A stretch of DNA of 64,000 nucleotides, taken from positions 62,001 to 126,000 of the forward strand of contig JAJDYR010000024.1 in NCBI GenBank assembly GCA_022825065.1, given 5' to 3'. Made by a program: the position numbers and the translations under genes. The DNA is from a bacterium (GTDB lineage: Bacteria; UBA8248). Of the stretch, positions 1 to 7,533 are shown piece after piece (the stretch's first letter is position 1; every line of letters starts with the position of its first letter). Under the pieces are notes generated by a model that was not told the DNA's origin, did not search any database, and saw only the letters and a program-made list of their open reading frames with translations.

Positions 1-96
1 GAGGCGCTCAATTCACTGAGGGCGGAATTTGACGGGCAAGCGGCTTTCTCTTCCGTTCGCCTGGCGGTGGACGTAGACCCGTTGAGTTTGATGTGA
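1..96 (+). CDS. priA: Partial C-terminus, probably primosomal protein PriA
   Basis: The frame open from base 1 ends in a TGA at 94-96 and encodes the last 31 residues of a protein cut by the window edge. The end reads VRLAVDVDPLSLM. A terminal VDVDPxSxx signature is typical of the PriA replication-restart helicase, which is the basis for the name. Only 31 residues are visible, so the call rests on this tail alone. The Gfo/Idh gene starts 64 bases downstream. Confidence 0.5.
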   Translation, partial: EALNSLRAEFDGQAAFSSVRLAVDVDPLSLM

Positions 97-160
97 GGAT
101 ACTCATCCTCAAAGGAGCCATACTTCGGAGAAACCAGATATTTCAGAACGGGGAGTTTAT

Positions 161-1234
161 ATGTCACAGGAAAAATTCAGAACGGCCCTCGTGGGCCTCG
201 GGTGGTGGGCGACGCCGATAGGAGACGCCCTCCGCAGAAGCGAGAAGATAGACCTGATCACCTGCTACACGCGCAACGAAGAGAAGCGCGCCTCCTTCGC
301 TGAGGAGCATGGATGCGAGGCGGCGGCGAGCTATGAGGCGATACTGGAGAATCCCGACGTGGAGGGGGTTCTGCTCACCACGCCGAACAAGGTGCATGCG
401 GCCCAGATCATCGCCGCGCTCGAGGCGGGCAAGCACGTCTGGGTGGAAAAGCCGATAACGAACGTCCTGGCCGAAGCGCCCGAGGTGCTGGAAGCCTGGC
501 GGGCGTCCGGCAAGACCCTGGCGGTGGGGCACTGCTACCGGCGCGCGGCGGGACACCGGAAAATCCGCGCGCTGATAGAAGACGGGACCATCGGCCAGCC
601 GCTTTGGGCGGAGGCTGTTTTTTCAAACCACATGGGTCAGTTTTTCACACCGGACAGGTGGCGCTATTTCAAGGATGAGTGTCCGGGCGGCCCCCTCATG
701 CAGATGGGGATTCACCACTGCGACACGCTGAACTACCTGCTGGGCGAGCCCGTAAGCGTCACCGGGGTGCACAAGAAACTGGCCACGCCGGCGGAGATAG
801 ACGACGTGACCATGACGATCACCGAGCACGAAGGCGGCCCCGTCTCGACACTGATGACGAGTTTCGTGACGCCGGGCGTATTCACGCTCAGGCTGCACGG
901 CACCCAAGCGGTGGTCTCTCTCGAGATGGTCCGCGAAAACATCACCCTGGCGCACAAGACGAACGATGAGACGACGCTTGCGATTCAAAAGGCGGGCGAG
1001 GCCGGCTGGACGGACGTGCCCGTCCCCGAAATGGCGGACATGATAATCGACGAGGTGGAGGAATTCGCCGATTGCGCCCGCACGGGCGCTGCGCCCGAAA
1101 CCGGCCCCCGGGAGGCCGTCCATGCCCTGGCGCAGGTGGAGGGTTCGTGCCGCTCGGCGGAAGCGGGAAGAAAGATACGGATGACGGAACTTCTGGAAGG
1201 GATCGACGTCCAGGGACCTTCGGGTTCCTTTTGA
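161..1234 (+). CDS. Gfo/Idh/MocA family oxidoreductase
   Basis: This 357-residue protein is full length for the family of NAD(P)-dependent sugar or inositol dehydrogenases. The N-terminus (residues 6-30) has a Rossmann start, ALVGLGWWATPIGDAL. The EKPITN segment near residue 105 matches the EKP motif that carries the catalytic Lys. GGPLMQMGIHHCDTLNYLLG near residue 180 is the conserved GGxxxDxGxHxxD region, with IHHCD supplying the His. The GGGGAG ribosome site before ATG 161 fits. The substrate is not predictable. It stands alone between the priA end and a convergent tRNA gene. A distant relative lies at 24582. Confidence 0.88.
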   Translation: MSQEKFRTALVGLGWWATPIGDALRRSEKIDLITCYTRNEEKRASFAEEHGCEAAASYEAILENPDVEGVLLTTPNKVHAAQIIAALEAGKHVWVEKPITNVLAEAPEVLEAWRASGKTLAVGHCYRRAAGHRKIRALIEDGTIGQPLWAEAVFSNHMGQFFTPDRWRYFKDECPGGPLMQMGIHHCDTLNYLLGEPVSVTGVHKKLATPAEIDDVTMTITEHEGGPVSTLMTSFVTPGVFTLRLHGTQAVVSLEMVRENITLAHKTNDETTLAIQKAGEAGWTDVPVPEMADMIIDEVEEFADCARTGAAPETGPREAVHALAQVEGSCRSAEAGRKIRMTELLEGIDVQGPSGSF

Positions 1235-1245
1235 GCACAATTGGT

Positions 1246-1320
1246 TGGTGGGCCGTACTGGATTTGAACCAGTGACTTCTGCCGTGTGAAGGCAGCGCTC
1301 TGCCACTGAGCTAACGGCCC
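1246..1320 (-). tRNA. tRNA-Val (anticodon CAC)
   Basis: Read on the minus strand, the acceptor stem GGGCCGT pairs with ACGGCCC. The D stem is GCTC/GAGC. The anticodon stem CTGCC/GGCAG encloses TTCACAC, giving anticodon CAC (Val, codon GUG). The T arm ACTGG-TTCAAAT-CCAGT is intact and the 3' CCA is encoded (1246-1248). All canonical arms pair. It lies 11 bases beyond the stop of the convergent oxidoreductase gene. A TTGACC box on the minus strand near 1350-1355 could be part of its promoter. Confidence 0.97.
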
Positions 1321-1365
1321 AGGGTTTTGCGTTTATCATAGGCCCCATACGGGGTCAAGAACGGG

Positions 1366-1626
1366 GTTGTGGAAAAAGCCCTTGAGAGGTTAATAGCAAC
1401 TCCCTTGAAAGGGAAATCCCATAAAGGCAACCCCCCCTACCCCCCCTTGTCAGGGGGGTATAAAAAGGCGATGCGTCCCCGCCGGGCTGAAGGGGTTTTG
1501 ATTTTTCTTGCCCCCCTGACAAGGGGGGGTAGGGGGGGTTGGTTTTCGACGAGGGAGGTCGGCGGTTCGCGCGAAAGTGGCCTTCCCGCTAAAGGCAATA
1601 TCCCTTAACGAGGACTTTTTCAACAG
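1366..1626. repeat. Interspersed repeat with inverted GTTG(n)AAAAAG ends
   Basis: The element begins GTTGTGGAAAAAG (1366-1378) and ends with the inverted form GGACTTTTTCAACAG (1612-1626). Inside are C-tract/TTGTCAGGGGGG and GGGGG-ACAAGGG arms that are inverted copies of one another. The first 180 bases match the copy at 6017-6195 almost base for base. Spurious ORFs through it read as Pro/Gly-rich peptides. It looks like a MITE-like or REP-like non-coding repeat. The stretch from 1321 to 1751 holds nothing else I recognise. Confidence 0.75.
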
Positions 1627-1751
1627 ACCCTCAAGGGGGGAGTGAAACGCCCTTCTCCCCGCCCGCCGTCATTCTGGCAATCCCTCCCTCCCCGGTCGGC
1701 ATTGATTGCCGGAATGACGATCAAATACCCTCCCCCAGCCCGAGATCCGTC

Positions 1752-1781
1752 TTGACGAAACGCGCGGCGGCGCATTAGAGT
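1752..1781 (+). promoter_or_regulatory. Candidate sigma70 promoter for the coiled-coil gene
   Basis: TTGACG (1752-1757) and TAGAGT (1776-1781) are separated by 18 bases, about 40 bases ahead of the ATG at 1821. Plausible housekeeping promoter by eye only. Confidence 0.4.
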
Positions 1782-1820
1782 TACGCCTATGAGGACCCAC
1801 TTCACGTGGGGGAAAACCAA

Positions 1821-2288
1821 ATGACGGAATACGAAGCCGCAAGTCTCGCCATCCAGGAATCATCCCTGGCCATCCAGAAAGCCTCCCTCGTAGCGCAGCA
1901 GGCCTCGGTGTGGGTCGCCGCGCTCGTCGGGGCCGCGCAGTGCTCCCTGATCGCCTACGGCCTCTACTTCATGCGCCAGGCCGCGCGTCACCGCGACGCC
2001 CAGCACCGAGAAACCATGAAGGCGCTCGACACCCGCCACCGCGAACACATGGAAGCGATGGAACGCACCCACCGTGAGAACATGGAGGCGATCGCCGCCG
2101 AGCGCGAGGCGCACAAAGACCAGCACCGCGCCACTATGGAGGCGATGGAACGCTCGCACCGCGAGAACATGAACGCGCTCGCCACCCAGCGCGAGGAGCA
2201 CAAAGATCAGCACCGCGAGAACATGGAGGCGCTCAAGGAACTCATCCGACGCACCGCCGCGCCGCCCGACACCCTTCACCCTGAGTAG
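1821..2288 (+). CDS. Small membrane-anchored coiled-coil repeat protein (family member 1)
   Basis: This 155-residue protein has three parts. The N-terminus (1-30) is Ala/Gln-rich with SLAIQ/SLVAQQAS repeats. One transmembrane segment follows at about 31-52 (WVAALVGAAQCSLIAYGLYFM). A charged coiled coil then runs from 55 to 145, built of 11- and 18-residue units starting HREnM (HRENMEAMERT, HRENMNALATQREEHKDQ) and ending LKELIRRT. I chose ATG 1821 over GTG 1806 because the paralogue at 52880-53371 also begins MTEYEAA and a GGGG ribosome site precedes it. I know no function. A third, more divergent relative is at 55524. A rod-like scaffold or sensor at the inner membrane is inference. Confidence 0.75.
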   Translation: MTEYEAASLAIQESSLAIQKASLVAQQASVWVAALVGAAQCSLIAYGLYFMRQAARHRDAQHRETMKALDTRHREHMEAMERTHRENMEAIAAEREAHKDQHRATMEAMERSHRENMNALATQREEHKDQHRENMEALKELIRRTAAPPDTLHPE

Positions 2289-2826
2289 TCCTGAGCTTGT
2301 CGAAGGGCGTATAGAAGGGCCTGTCCTGAGCCTGTCGAAGGGGCGCTCCCTCGATACGGCCCTTCGGGCCTACTCGGGATGAGGTTCTTTTGCGTCTCCC
2401 GCCCGCTCACCCCGAAAACCAACCCCCCTACCCCCCTTGTCAGGGCTGTTGAAAAAGCCGATTTCGGGACGGACGCACAAGCGCCCCAACCTCCTTATCC
2501 TGAGTAGGCGCGCCAGCGCCGTATCGAAGGAGGAGGGACGAACGTCCCCCGGCAGGTGCGGGGCCTCGCCCTTCGGTACGCGGCTTCGCCGCTACTCAGG
2601 GTGAGGCGGTGGGGTTTTGGTTCGTCATTCCGGCGAAAGCCGGAATCCATTTGCGGATGCGGGTGACTACACGGTGGCGTTTCATTCCTCGCCGATACGC
2701 GGGAACCCTGACGAAAGGCAAAAGGCGCAAAAATGGATTCCGTCGAATCCTCCCGCATTGGTCGGCTCCGACACCGGAATGACGGCGGTGGTCAATTCCG
2801 AGCGAGCAGGACTTTTTCAACAGCCC
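2289..2826. repeat. Composite repeat island A
   Basis: No gene is supported here. In order I see: CCTGAGCTTGTCGAAGGG-type boxes (2290-2342); an inverted, truncated copy of the C-tract arm joined to GTTGAAAAAG (2418-2457); an inverted pair CTGAGTAGGCGCGCCAGCG / CGCTACTCAGGGTGAGGCGG (2500-2612) whose arms each carry a TATCGAAGG or CTTCGGTACG box; CATTCCGG...CCGGAATCC dyads (2623-2650 and 2729-2790); and a closing GACTTTTTCAACAGCCCC (2811-2826). The same modules recur at 5325-5910 and 55964-56233. Confidence 0.65.
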
Positions 2827-2950
2827 CCAAAACGGATGCGTTTGAGGCCGCCTCCAAACTTTACGGGGGCTCAAGCCATCGGCTATGATAGCGGGAGTTG
2901 GAACCTTCATCGCCGAGTTTTCGCCAATGAGCTTGAAAGGATAGTCCCGG

Positions 2951-3172
2951 ATGAATCAACTGACGAACAATGGGGTGAAATACAACCTCGAAACCCGCGA
3001 TCATGACCTGTACGGGTTCGGCGTCGACGTCTATATGCTCGATCAGGAGGGCGCTCAGCCCAAAGAACCCATCGCGTTCATTCCCGGAAAAGACGAGAAC
3101 GCCGCGACCATTCTGACGCAGCAATGGCTCAAGATCGCTTTTCCGGCGGAGTTGCCGAAAGGCAAGAAATAA
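2951..3172 (+). CDS. Small hypothetical protein
   Basis: A 73-residue acidic, soluble protein beginning MNQLTNNGVKYNLETRDHD and ending ELPKGKK. A GAAAGGA ribosome site lies 9 bases before the ATG. I recognise no family. It is followed after 68 bases by the RidA-like gene in the same direction, so the two may be cotranscribed. The length and codon pattern fit a real gene, but nothing else confirms it. Confidence 0.55.
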   Translation: MNQLTNNGVKYNLETRDHDLYGFGVDVYMLDQEGAQPKEPIAFIPGKDENAATILTQQWLKIAFPAELPKGKK

Positions 3173-3240
3173 TCGCGGCGCCACGCGGCGGGAAATCCGA
3201 TCGGGCAGCCTTTTCCCTGCTTGCAAACCGGGGGGACGCC

Positions 3241-3642
3241 TTGGAGTCGCCTCAAACCATCCAGACAGAGCAGGCCCCTTCGCCCACCGGGCCCTTCGTC
3301 CAGGCGCGCCGCGTGGGAAACCTGCTGTTCATCGCCGGCCAGCGCGGCATCGACCCGGATTCCGGGGAGCTCGTCGAGAGAACCATCGAGGCGCGCGCCG
3401 GAAGAACTTTCGAGAACCTGAAAGCCATTGCGGAGGCGGCGGGCGGGTCGCTCGCCACGTTCGTTTCCACCGTCGTCTACGTGCGGGACATGGATGCCCA
3501 CCGTCCGACAATCAACCGGCTGTATGAGGAATACTTCGGGCCGAACCTGCCCACGCGCACCATCGTGGAGGTGAGCAGGCTGAACCAGGACGACATCGTG
3601 GAAATCGAGGCGGTGGTGATGATCCCCGGCGCGGAGACCTAG
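3241..3642 (+). CDS. RidA family (YjgF/YER057c/UK114) protein
   Basis: A 133-residue protein. RidA proteins are trimeric enamine/imine deaminases or related small-molecule binders. The family signatures are GNLLFIAGQRGIDPDSGELV near residue 25, TFENLKAIAEAAGGS near 62, VVYVRDMD, and the C-terminal RTIVEVSRLNQDDIVEIEAV. The RTIVEVSRL Arg corresponds to the substrate-binding Arg of active members. I chose the TTG at 3241, with GGGGGG six bases upstream, over an in-frame ATG at 3124 that lies inside the previous gene. The stop overlaps the end of the convergent oxidoreductase by 4 bases. A second RidA protein is at 57958. Confidence 0.85.
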   Translation: MESPQTIQTEQAPSPTGPFVQARRVGNLLFIAGQRGIDPDSGELVERTIEARAGRTFENLKAIAEAAGGSLATFVSTVVYVRDMDAHRPTINRLYEEYFGPNLPTRTIVEVSRLNQDDIVEIEAVVMIPGAET

Positions 3643-5231
3643 CCTGCGGACGCCGCGGGCGCAGGAAGCGGCTCCCACCATTTCTCGACGCCCAAATCCT
3701 CCGCGATCACGCCGGCGGCGTTGTAGCCGGGCGCCCCGTTCAAGCCGCCCCCCTGGCAGCTCGAACTGCACAGATAAAAGCCCTCCAGAGGCGTCCGCAT
3801 GCCGGAGAGCAGGGGATGGGGCCTGTTGACCCCCAGTTGCTCGGGAATGTACGCCCCCATGCGCACGCCGCCGCGGATCATGTTCTTGTTCCCGCGTTCC
3901 ACGTCGAGCGGGGTGTAGAGCTTCGCCGCGCGGACGTTGTCCGGTGTGAGATTCGGAGCGTAGCCCCGCCAGACGTCCACGAGGCGTTCGGTGTATTCCT
4001 CTTTTACTTCATCCCACTTCCGGGGGCCGCCGTCCTTGAGATCATAGGGCGCGCCCGGCCACCAGAAGGCGACGTGGCCGCCCGGGGGCGCATAGGAGGG
4101 GTCGTGCTGGCTGTTGCATGAGCCGTTGCCCATCGGGTTCGACGGAATGAGGCCGTTTCTGCGCTCTTCGGTGTTTTCGGCCATCTCCTCGCCGGAGTCC
4201 GCCCCGAAGATGATGTTGTAGGCCTCGCCTACGTCCGGGTCGAAGTTCTCCGCGGTATATCGCGGGGGTTCGGCCAGGGCGAGATGCAGCGTGCTCAGGG
4301 AGTGGAAGCCCCAGTCCCAGTTGCGCACCTTTTCGTTGACCTCATCGGGGAACGCGTCTTCTCCCGCCATTTTGACGGATGCCGGCGCGTTGAGGCTCGA
4401 GGCGACGAATTGCGTCGCCGTCATCTTCTCGCCATCTTCGAGCATCACGCCCGTCGCGCGGCCGTTCTCCCGTATCACCTCGCGCACGTGGCTGCTTCTC
4501 AGGACGACGCCTCCGTTCTGGGTGACGATGCGCTCGAGCGCCAGGGGCAGCTGGATGGCGCCTCCCACCGGAAGGCCGAGCGTCGTGTGGGTGGAAAACA
4601 GGCTCGGGAGAAAAATGCCGGTCCCCGGCGCGTTCTCCACCGTGATGGCGTGAGAGAACAGGAAGAACAAGGCCCGCATTTTTGGATGCTCGAAATGCGA
4701 TTCGATGGCCTCGAAAATCGACATTTTCGCAAAACTCAGAATCTCGCGTCCCGCATCGCCCTCCATCCGGGAGACGATTTCCTCCGGAGGCAGCGGCGGA
4801 TGAAACAGGAAGCTGCGCATGAGCGGGGCGAGTTCCACGGCGAACCGCCGGTGGAGGTAGACGTATGATTCCGCGTCTTTTTGAGAGAATCGCGAGATGG
4901 ACGCGGCGCTTTTCTCGGCGTCGCGGTGCAGCAGAACCGCCGTGCCGTCTCGGTATAGTGCTGCGTGCTGCACGTCCGGCGTAAGCCAGTTGAACCCGTA
5001 TTTATTCAGTTCCAGGTCCTTGACGATTGGGAAATCATCGAGGCCGATGAAGAAATTCGCGTGCATGTTGGACTGGTAGCCGGGCAGCAGGAATTCCCTG
5101 GTGCTCGAGCCGCCGCCGATTTCGGGTTCGCTGTCCAGAACGGCGACTTTCAGCCCCGCCCGGGCGAGATACGCCGCGCACACCAGACCGTTATGTCCCG
5201 CACCGATCACAACACCATCGAACTGCGCCAT
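3639..5231 (-). CDS. Phytoene desaturase-like FAD-dependent oxidoreductase
   Basis: A 530-residue flavoprotein of the NAD(P)/FAD amine-oxidase/phytoene-desaturase superfamily (PYROXD2-like). The N-terminal dinucleotide motif is VVIGAGHNGLVCAAYLARAGLKVAVLDSEPEIGGG (residues 7-41). The C-terminal FAD-contact block GFYLCSSSCQGGGLNGAPGYNAA is near residue 490. The middle region contains the GGAIQLPLALERIVTQNGGVV block typical of the family. The substrate is unknown; no carotenoid genes adjoin it. It converges on, and overlaps by 4 bases, the RidA gene. The start at 5231 is the only one that keeps the Rossmann motif N-terminal. Confidence 0.85.
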   Translation of the reverse strand: MAQFDGVVIGAGHNGLVCAAYLARAGLKVAVLDSEPEIGGGSSTREFLLPGYQSNMHANFFIGLDDFPIVKDLELNKYGFNWLTPDVQHAALYRDGTAVLLHRDAEKSAASISRFSQKDAESYVYLHRRFAVELAPLMRSFLFHPPLPPEEIVSRMEGDAGREILSFAKMSIFEAIESHFEHPKMRALFFLFSHAITVENAPGTGIFLPSLFSTHTTLGLPVGGAIQLPLALERIVTQNGGVVLRSSHVREVIRENGRATGVMLEDGEKMTATQFVASSLNAPASVKMAGEDAFPDEVNEKVRNWDWGFHSLSTLHLALAEPPRYTAENFDPDVGEAYNIIFGADSGEEMAENTEERRNGLIPSNPMGNGSCNSQHDPSYAPPGGHVAFWWPGAPYDLKDGGPRKWDEVKEEYTERLVDVWRGYAPNLTPDNVRAAKLYTPLDVERGNKNMIRGGVRMGAYIPEQLGVNRPHPLLSGMRTPLEGFYLCSSSCQGGGLNGAPGYNAAGVIAEDLGVEKWWEPLPAPAASAG

Positions 5232-5324
5232 CGGGTTCTCTCCTCAAGATAGTGGATGCAGATGAAACAGCTTATCGAATCCGGGATGAAAGGGCAAAAA
5301 GGCGAACGAAAAACACCCCGCCGC

Positions 5325-5910
5325 AGGGGATCGCTGAAAGCGCCCCTGACAAGGGGGGGTAGGGGGGGTTGGTTTTCGAGTCGAGGGAGGGCCAGCGGGG
5401 AGGGAGCAATTTCTCGGCTTTGGGTTTTGTTCGTCATATCGGCTCAAGGCCGGAATGACGAAGGATGACTACGCACGTCCGTTGCGGATAGGCACGGGGG
5501 CCACGGATAGGCGCAGAAGCCTGTCCCTACCGATTCGTTCATCGGCGGCCCGCGCGAAACCTCCTCCTCATCCTGAGTAGGCGCGCAAGCGCCGTATCGA
5601 AGGATGGAAGGCGCTACTTCCCCGGAGGCGCGAACTTCGCCCTTCGATACGCGGCTCCGCCGCTACTCAGGGTGAGGCGGTGCGGTTTTGCTCGTCATTC
5701 CGGCAATCAATGCCGACCGAGGAGGGAGGGATTGCCCGGAATCCAGAACCGATTAGGGCGACGATGCGGCGGCTTTTCTTTTTTTCGGTGAAGCGGGAGC
5801 GGACGCCCGGGAACGAAAAGGCGAAAGGCGTAAAATGGATTCCGGCTCAAGGCCGGAATGACGGTGCGAGCCCGCATCACTCGGGACTGAAACCGGAGTG
5901 ACGATGATCT
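5325..5910. repeat. Composite repeat island B
   Basis: Non-coding mosaic using the same modules as island A: the GACAAGGGGGGG arm (5341-5380), a half copy of the CCTGTCCCTAC palindrome (5519-5529), an inverted pair CCTGAGTAGGCGCGCAAGCG / CCGCTACTCAGGGTGAGGCG (5573-5681), then CATTCCGGCAATC and TTCCGGCTCAAGGCCGG dyads (5696-5870). Translations through it in all frames are low-complexity, and I see no gene. Confidence 0.65.
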
Positions 5911-6002
5911 GCGGCCCGGCAACCGCTCCTTCCCGGTCGCGTCGCGTACTTCCTCATCGGGGATGTTGAAAAAGTCCTCCTCCTCAGAGGAGACAGGCAA
6001 CC

Positions 6003-6200
6003 CCCCCCTTGACGGGGCTGTTGAAAAAGCCCCTGAGAGGGTAATGGCAACTCCCTTGAAAGGGAAACTTCATACAGGCAACCCCCCCTACCCCCCTTGT
6101 CAGGGGGGTAAAAAAGGCGATGCGCCCTCGCCGGGCTGAGGGGGTTTTGATTTTTCTTGCCCCCCTGACAAGGGGGGGTAGGGGGGGGTGGTTTTTAAGG
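6003..6200. repeat. Second copy of the GTTGAAAAAG / G-tract repeat
   Basis: The stretch from GTTGAAAAAGCCCCTGAG (about 6017) to the G-tract near 6195 matches 1366-1545 almost completely, including the internal CGCCGGGCTGA and TTTTGATTTTTCTTGCCC segments. It differs by scattered substitutions and lacks the right-hand inverted end seen at 1612-1626. Confidence 0.7.
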
Positions 6201-6347
6201 CCGGGGGAGGGCGAGGGGGCCGGGCGTCCGCGCATTTGCGCGCATTTGGCGTCCTCCCCCGAACCCCGGAGCGGTGTATCGTGCGCGCCGCGCGGGGGAA
6301 AGCTCTCCCGCTTGCGGGCCGGGGCGGAGGCGAGAGGAGGTTTTCTC

Positions 6348-6677
6348 ATGGCATCGGGCACTCGAGAGAGGATAAGGGCGTCTGTCCGCGTTCTTCGCCG
6401 CGTGATGCCGTTCGCCAGGGTCCTGTTCCGGGCGAGGGCGGAGGTGCCGTCCCGCGTTCTTCACCCGGCCCGTGCCGCGGCGCTCATGGACGCGGGGGCG
6501 GACGGAGAAATGGAAATAATCCAATTTCCCGTAAATTTCGATAAATTCACGGGGTTTTTCGATAAATTCCTGAAAATTTATCACATTGGAAAGAAAATGA
6601 TATTTCTTATTTATTCAATTAGTTGCAACCATAACATAAAGCAAATAATGAATGATTTATCGAAATTCATCGAATGA
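6348..6677 (+). CDS. Doubtful small ORF with a strong ribosome site
   Basis: A 109-codon frame starts at an ATG preceded by AGAGGAGG with a 7-base gap, which is stronger than most sites in the window. The first 60 residues are Arg-rich (MASGTRERIRASVRVLRRVM). The last 45 run through the AT-rich repeat at 6525-6590, whose second copy (35684-35758) is not in a comparable frame. No family is recognisable. It may be a leader of an eroded gene rather than a functional protein. Confidence 0.22.
   Translation: MASGTRERIRASVRVLRRVMPFARVLFRARAEVPSRVLHPARAAALMDAGADGEMEIIQFPVNFDKFTGFFDKFLKIYHIGKKMIFLIYSISCNHNIKQIMNDLSKFIE
6525..6590. repeat. AT-rich repeat, copy 1
   Basis: An AT-rich block in GC-rich surroundings with core CGTAAATTTCGATAAAT then TCACGGGGTTTTTCGATAAA. 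The same core occurs in inverted orientation at 35684-35758, where ten extra bases (ATAGATAAAT) are inserted as a near tandem duplication. AT-rich sequence continues to about 6680. Confidence 0.6.
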
Positions 6678-6825
6678 AAAAGTTTTTTCGCAGCCCTGCA
6701 TTTGCGCGCAATTGCCCGCGTTTCCCAGCGAGGCGAACCCGCCCGCCCGGGCCGACCGGCCCCGGAACGGGGCGGTTCGGCGACCCCCGGGAGCGGGCGC
6801 CCGGTTCATGCGGGTGAGGCGAAAG

Positions 6826-7458
6826 CTAGCCCTCTTCTTTTTCCTTCTCGATTCGTTCCTGCTTCACGCGGGCCACCTCGTCCTTGACATCATCGATGAC
6901 GTCTTTGCCCCAGAAGAGCTTTCCCTCCACCACGAACGTGGGGATGCCGAAGATGCCCAGCCCTTTTCCCTGGGCGCGCTGGCTGTGCAGCGCGCCGATG
7001 TAGCGGCCCTCGGCGATGACGGCCTTGATTTCCTCACCGTCCAGACCGACTTCCTCGCCGAGCCCGGCGATGACGTCCAGATCCTCCAGGTTCAGGTCGT
7101 CCTCCCAGCGGGCCTTGTAGCAGCGATCCCGGAATTCCTTGAACTTACCCTTGTCGCGGGCGTAATAGGTCGCCATGTGGAGGTTGGTAGTGCGGTAGTC
7201 GCCTCCCGCCACCCGGATGGGCACTTCGTACTTCTCGGCGAGAGGTTTGTGGTTATTCTCGTAATTTTCCTGTTTCTGCTCGGGCGAGTAGCCGGCGAAC
7301 TCCTGGCCGGGGGGTCTCCCCTCCCAACTGACCCACTCGACGACGACGTCGGGGTCTTCTTCAATCACGGGCGTGCCACCCACGGTGGCGACATAGCAAA
7401 AAGGTCATGTGTAGTCCGAGTATTTCACCACTACGATTGGCTCTTTCAACTCACTCAT
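6826..7458 (-). CDS. DsbA/FrnE-like selenoprotein candidate (UPFC active site)
   Basis: Read from ATG 7458, the frame encodes SELKEPIVVVKYSDYT, then an in-frame TGA (7405-7407, residue 18), then PFCYVATVGGTPVIEEDPDV to the stop at 6826, 210 residues in all. DsbA/FrnE thioredoxin-fold oxidoreductases carry CPxC directly after a hydrophobic strand ending in DxxC, so the TGA falls exactly on the first redox Cys (UPFC). The rest is a normal family body: a helical insertion and the cis-Pro region GIFGIPTFVVEGKLFWG at about residue 172, which FrnE-type proteins share. A hairpin 15 bases after the TGA fits a bacterial SECIS. The TGA cannot be a chance stop in a pseudogene without explaining the preserved N-terminus. 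Starting at GTG 7383 instead would remove the active site. Confidence 0.85.
7375..7389 (-). promoter_or_regulatory. Candidate bacterial SECIS hairpin
   Basis: On the minus strand GCCAC-CGTGG-GTGGC forms a 5-bp stem (or GCCACC/GGTGGC with a 3-base loop) beginning 15 bases after the TGA. The GG-containing apical loop lies about 20 bases after it, the position expected for SelB-binding elements. Confidence 0.6.
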
Positions 7459-7533
7459 GGCGTGCCTCCGTCTGGTTTGTATCGAATCTCTTGAATGTAC
7501 CTGTGAATATACGTGCGCGGCAATTTTTCTGGT

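Noticed and set aside
1369..1608. A 79-codon plus-strand ORF with Pro/Gly-rich peptides
   Set aside because: It runs through the GTTGAAAAAG repeat; the same peptide type appears in the copy at 6120 and on opposite strands, so it is repeat shadow.
3124..3240. N-terminal extension of the RidA gene
   Set aside because: It overlaps the preceding gene and has no family similarity; the TTG at 3241 has a ribosome site.
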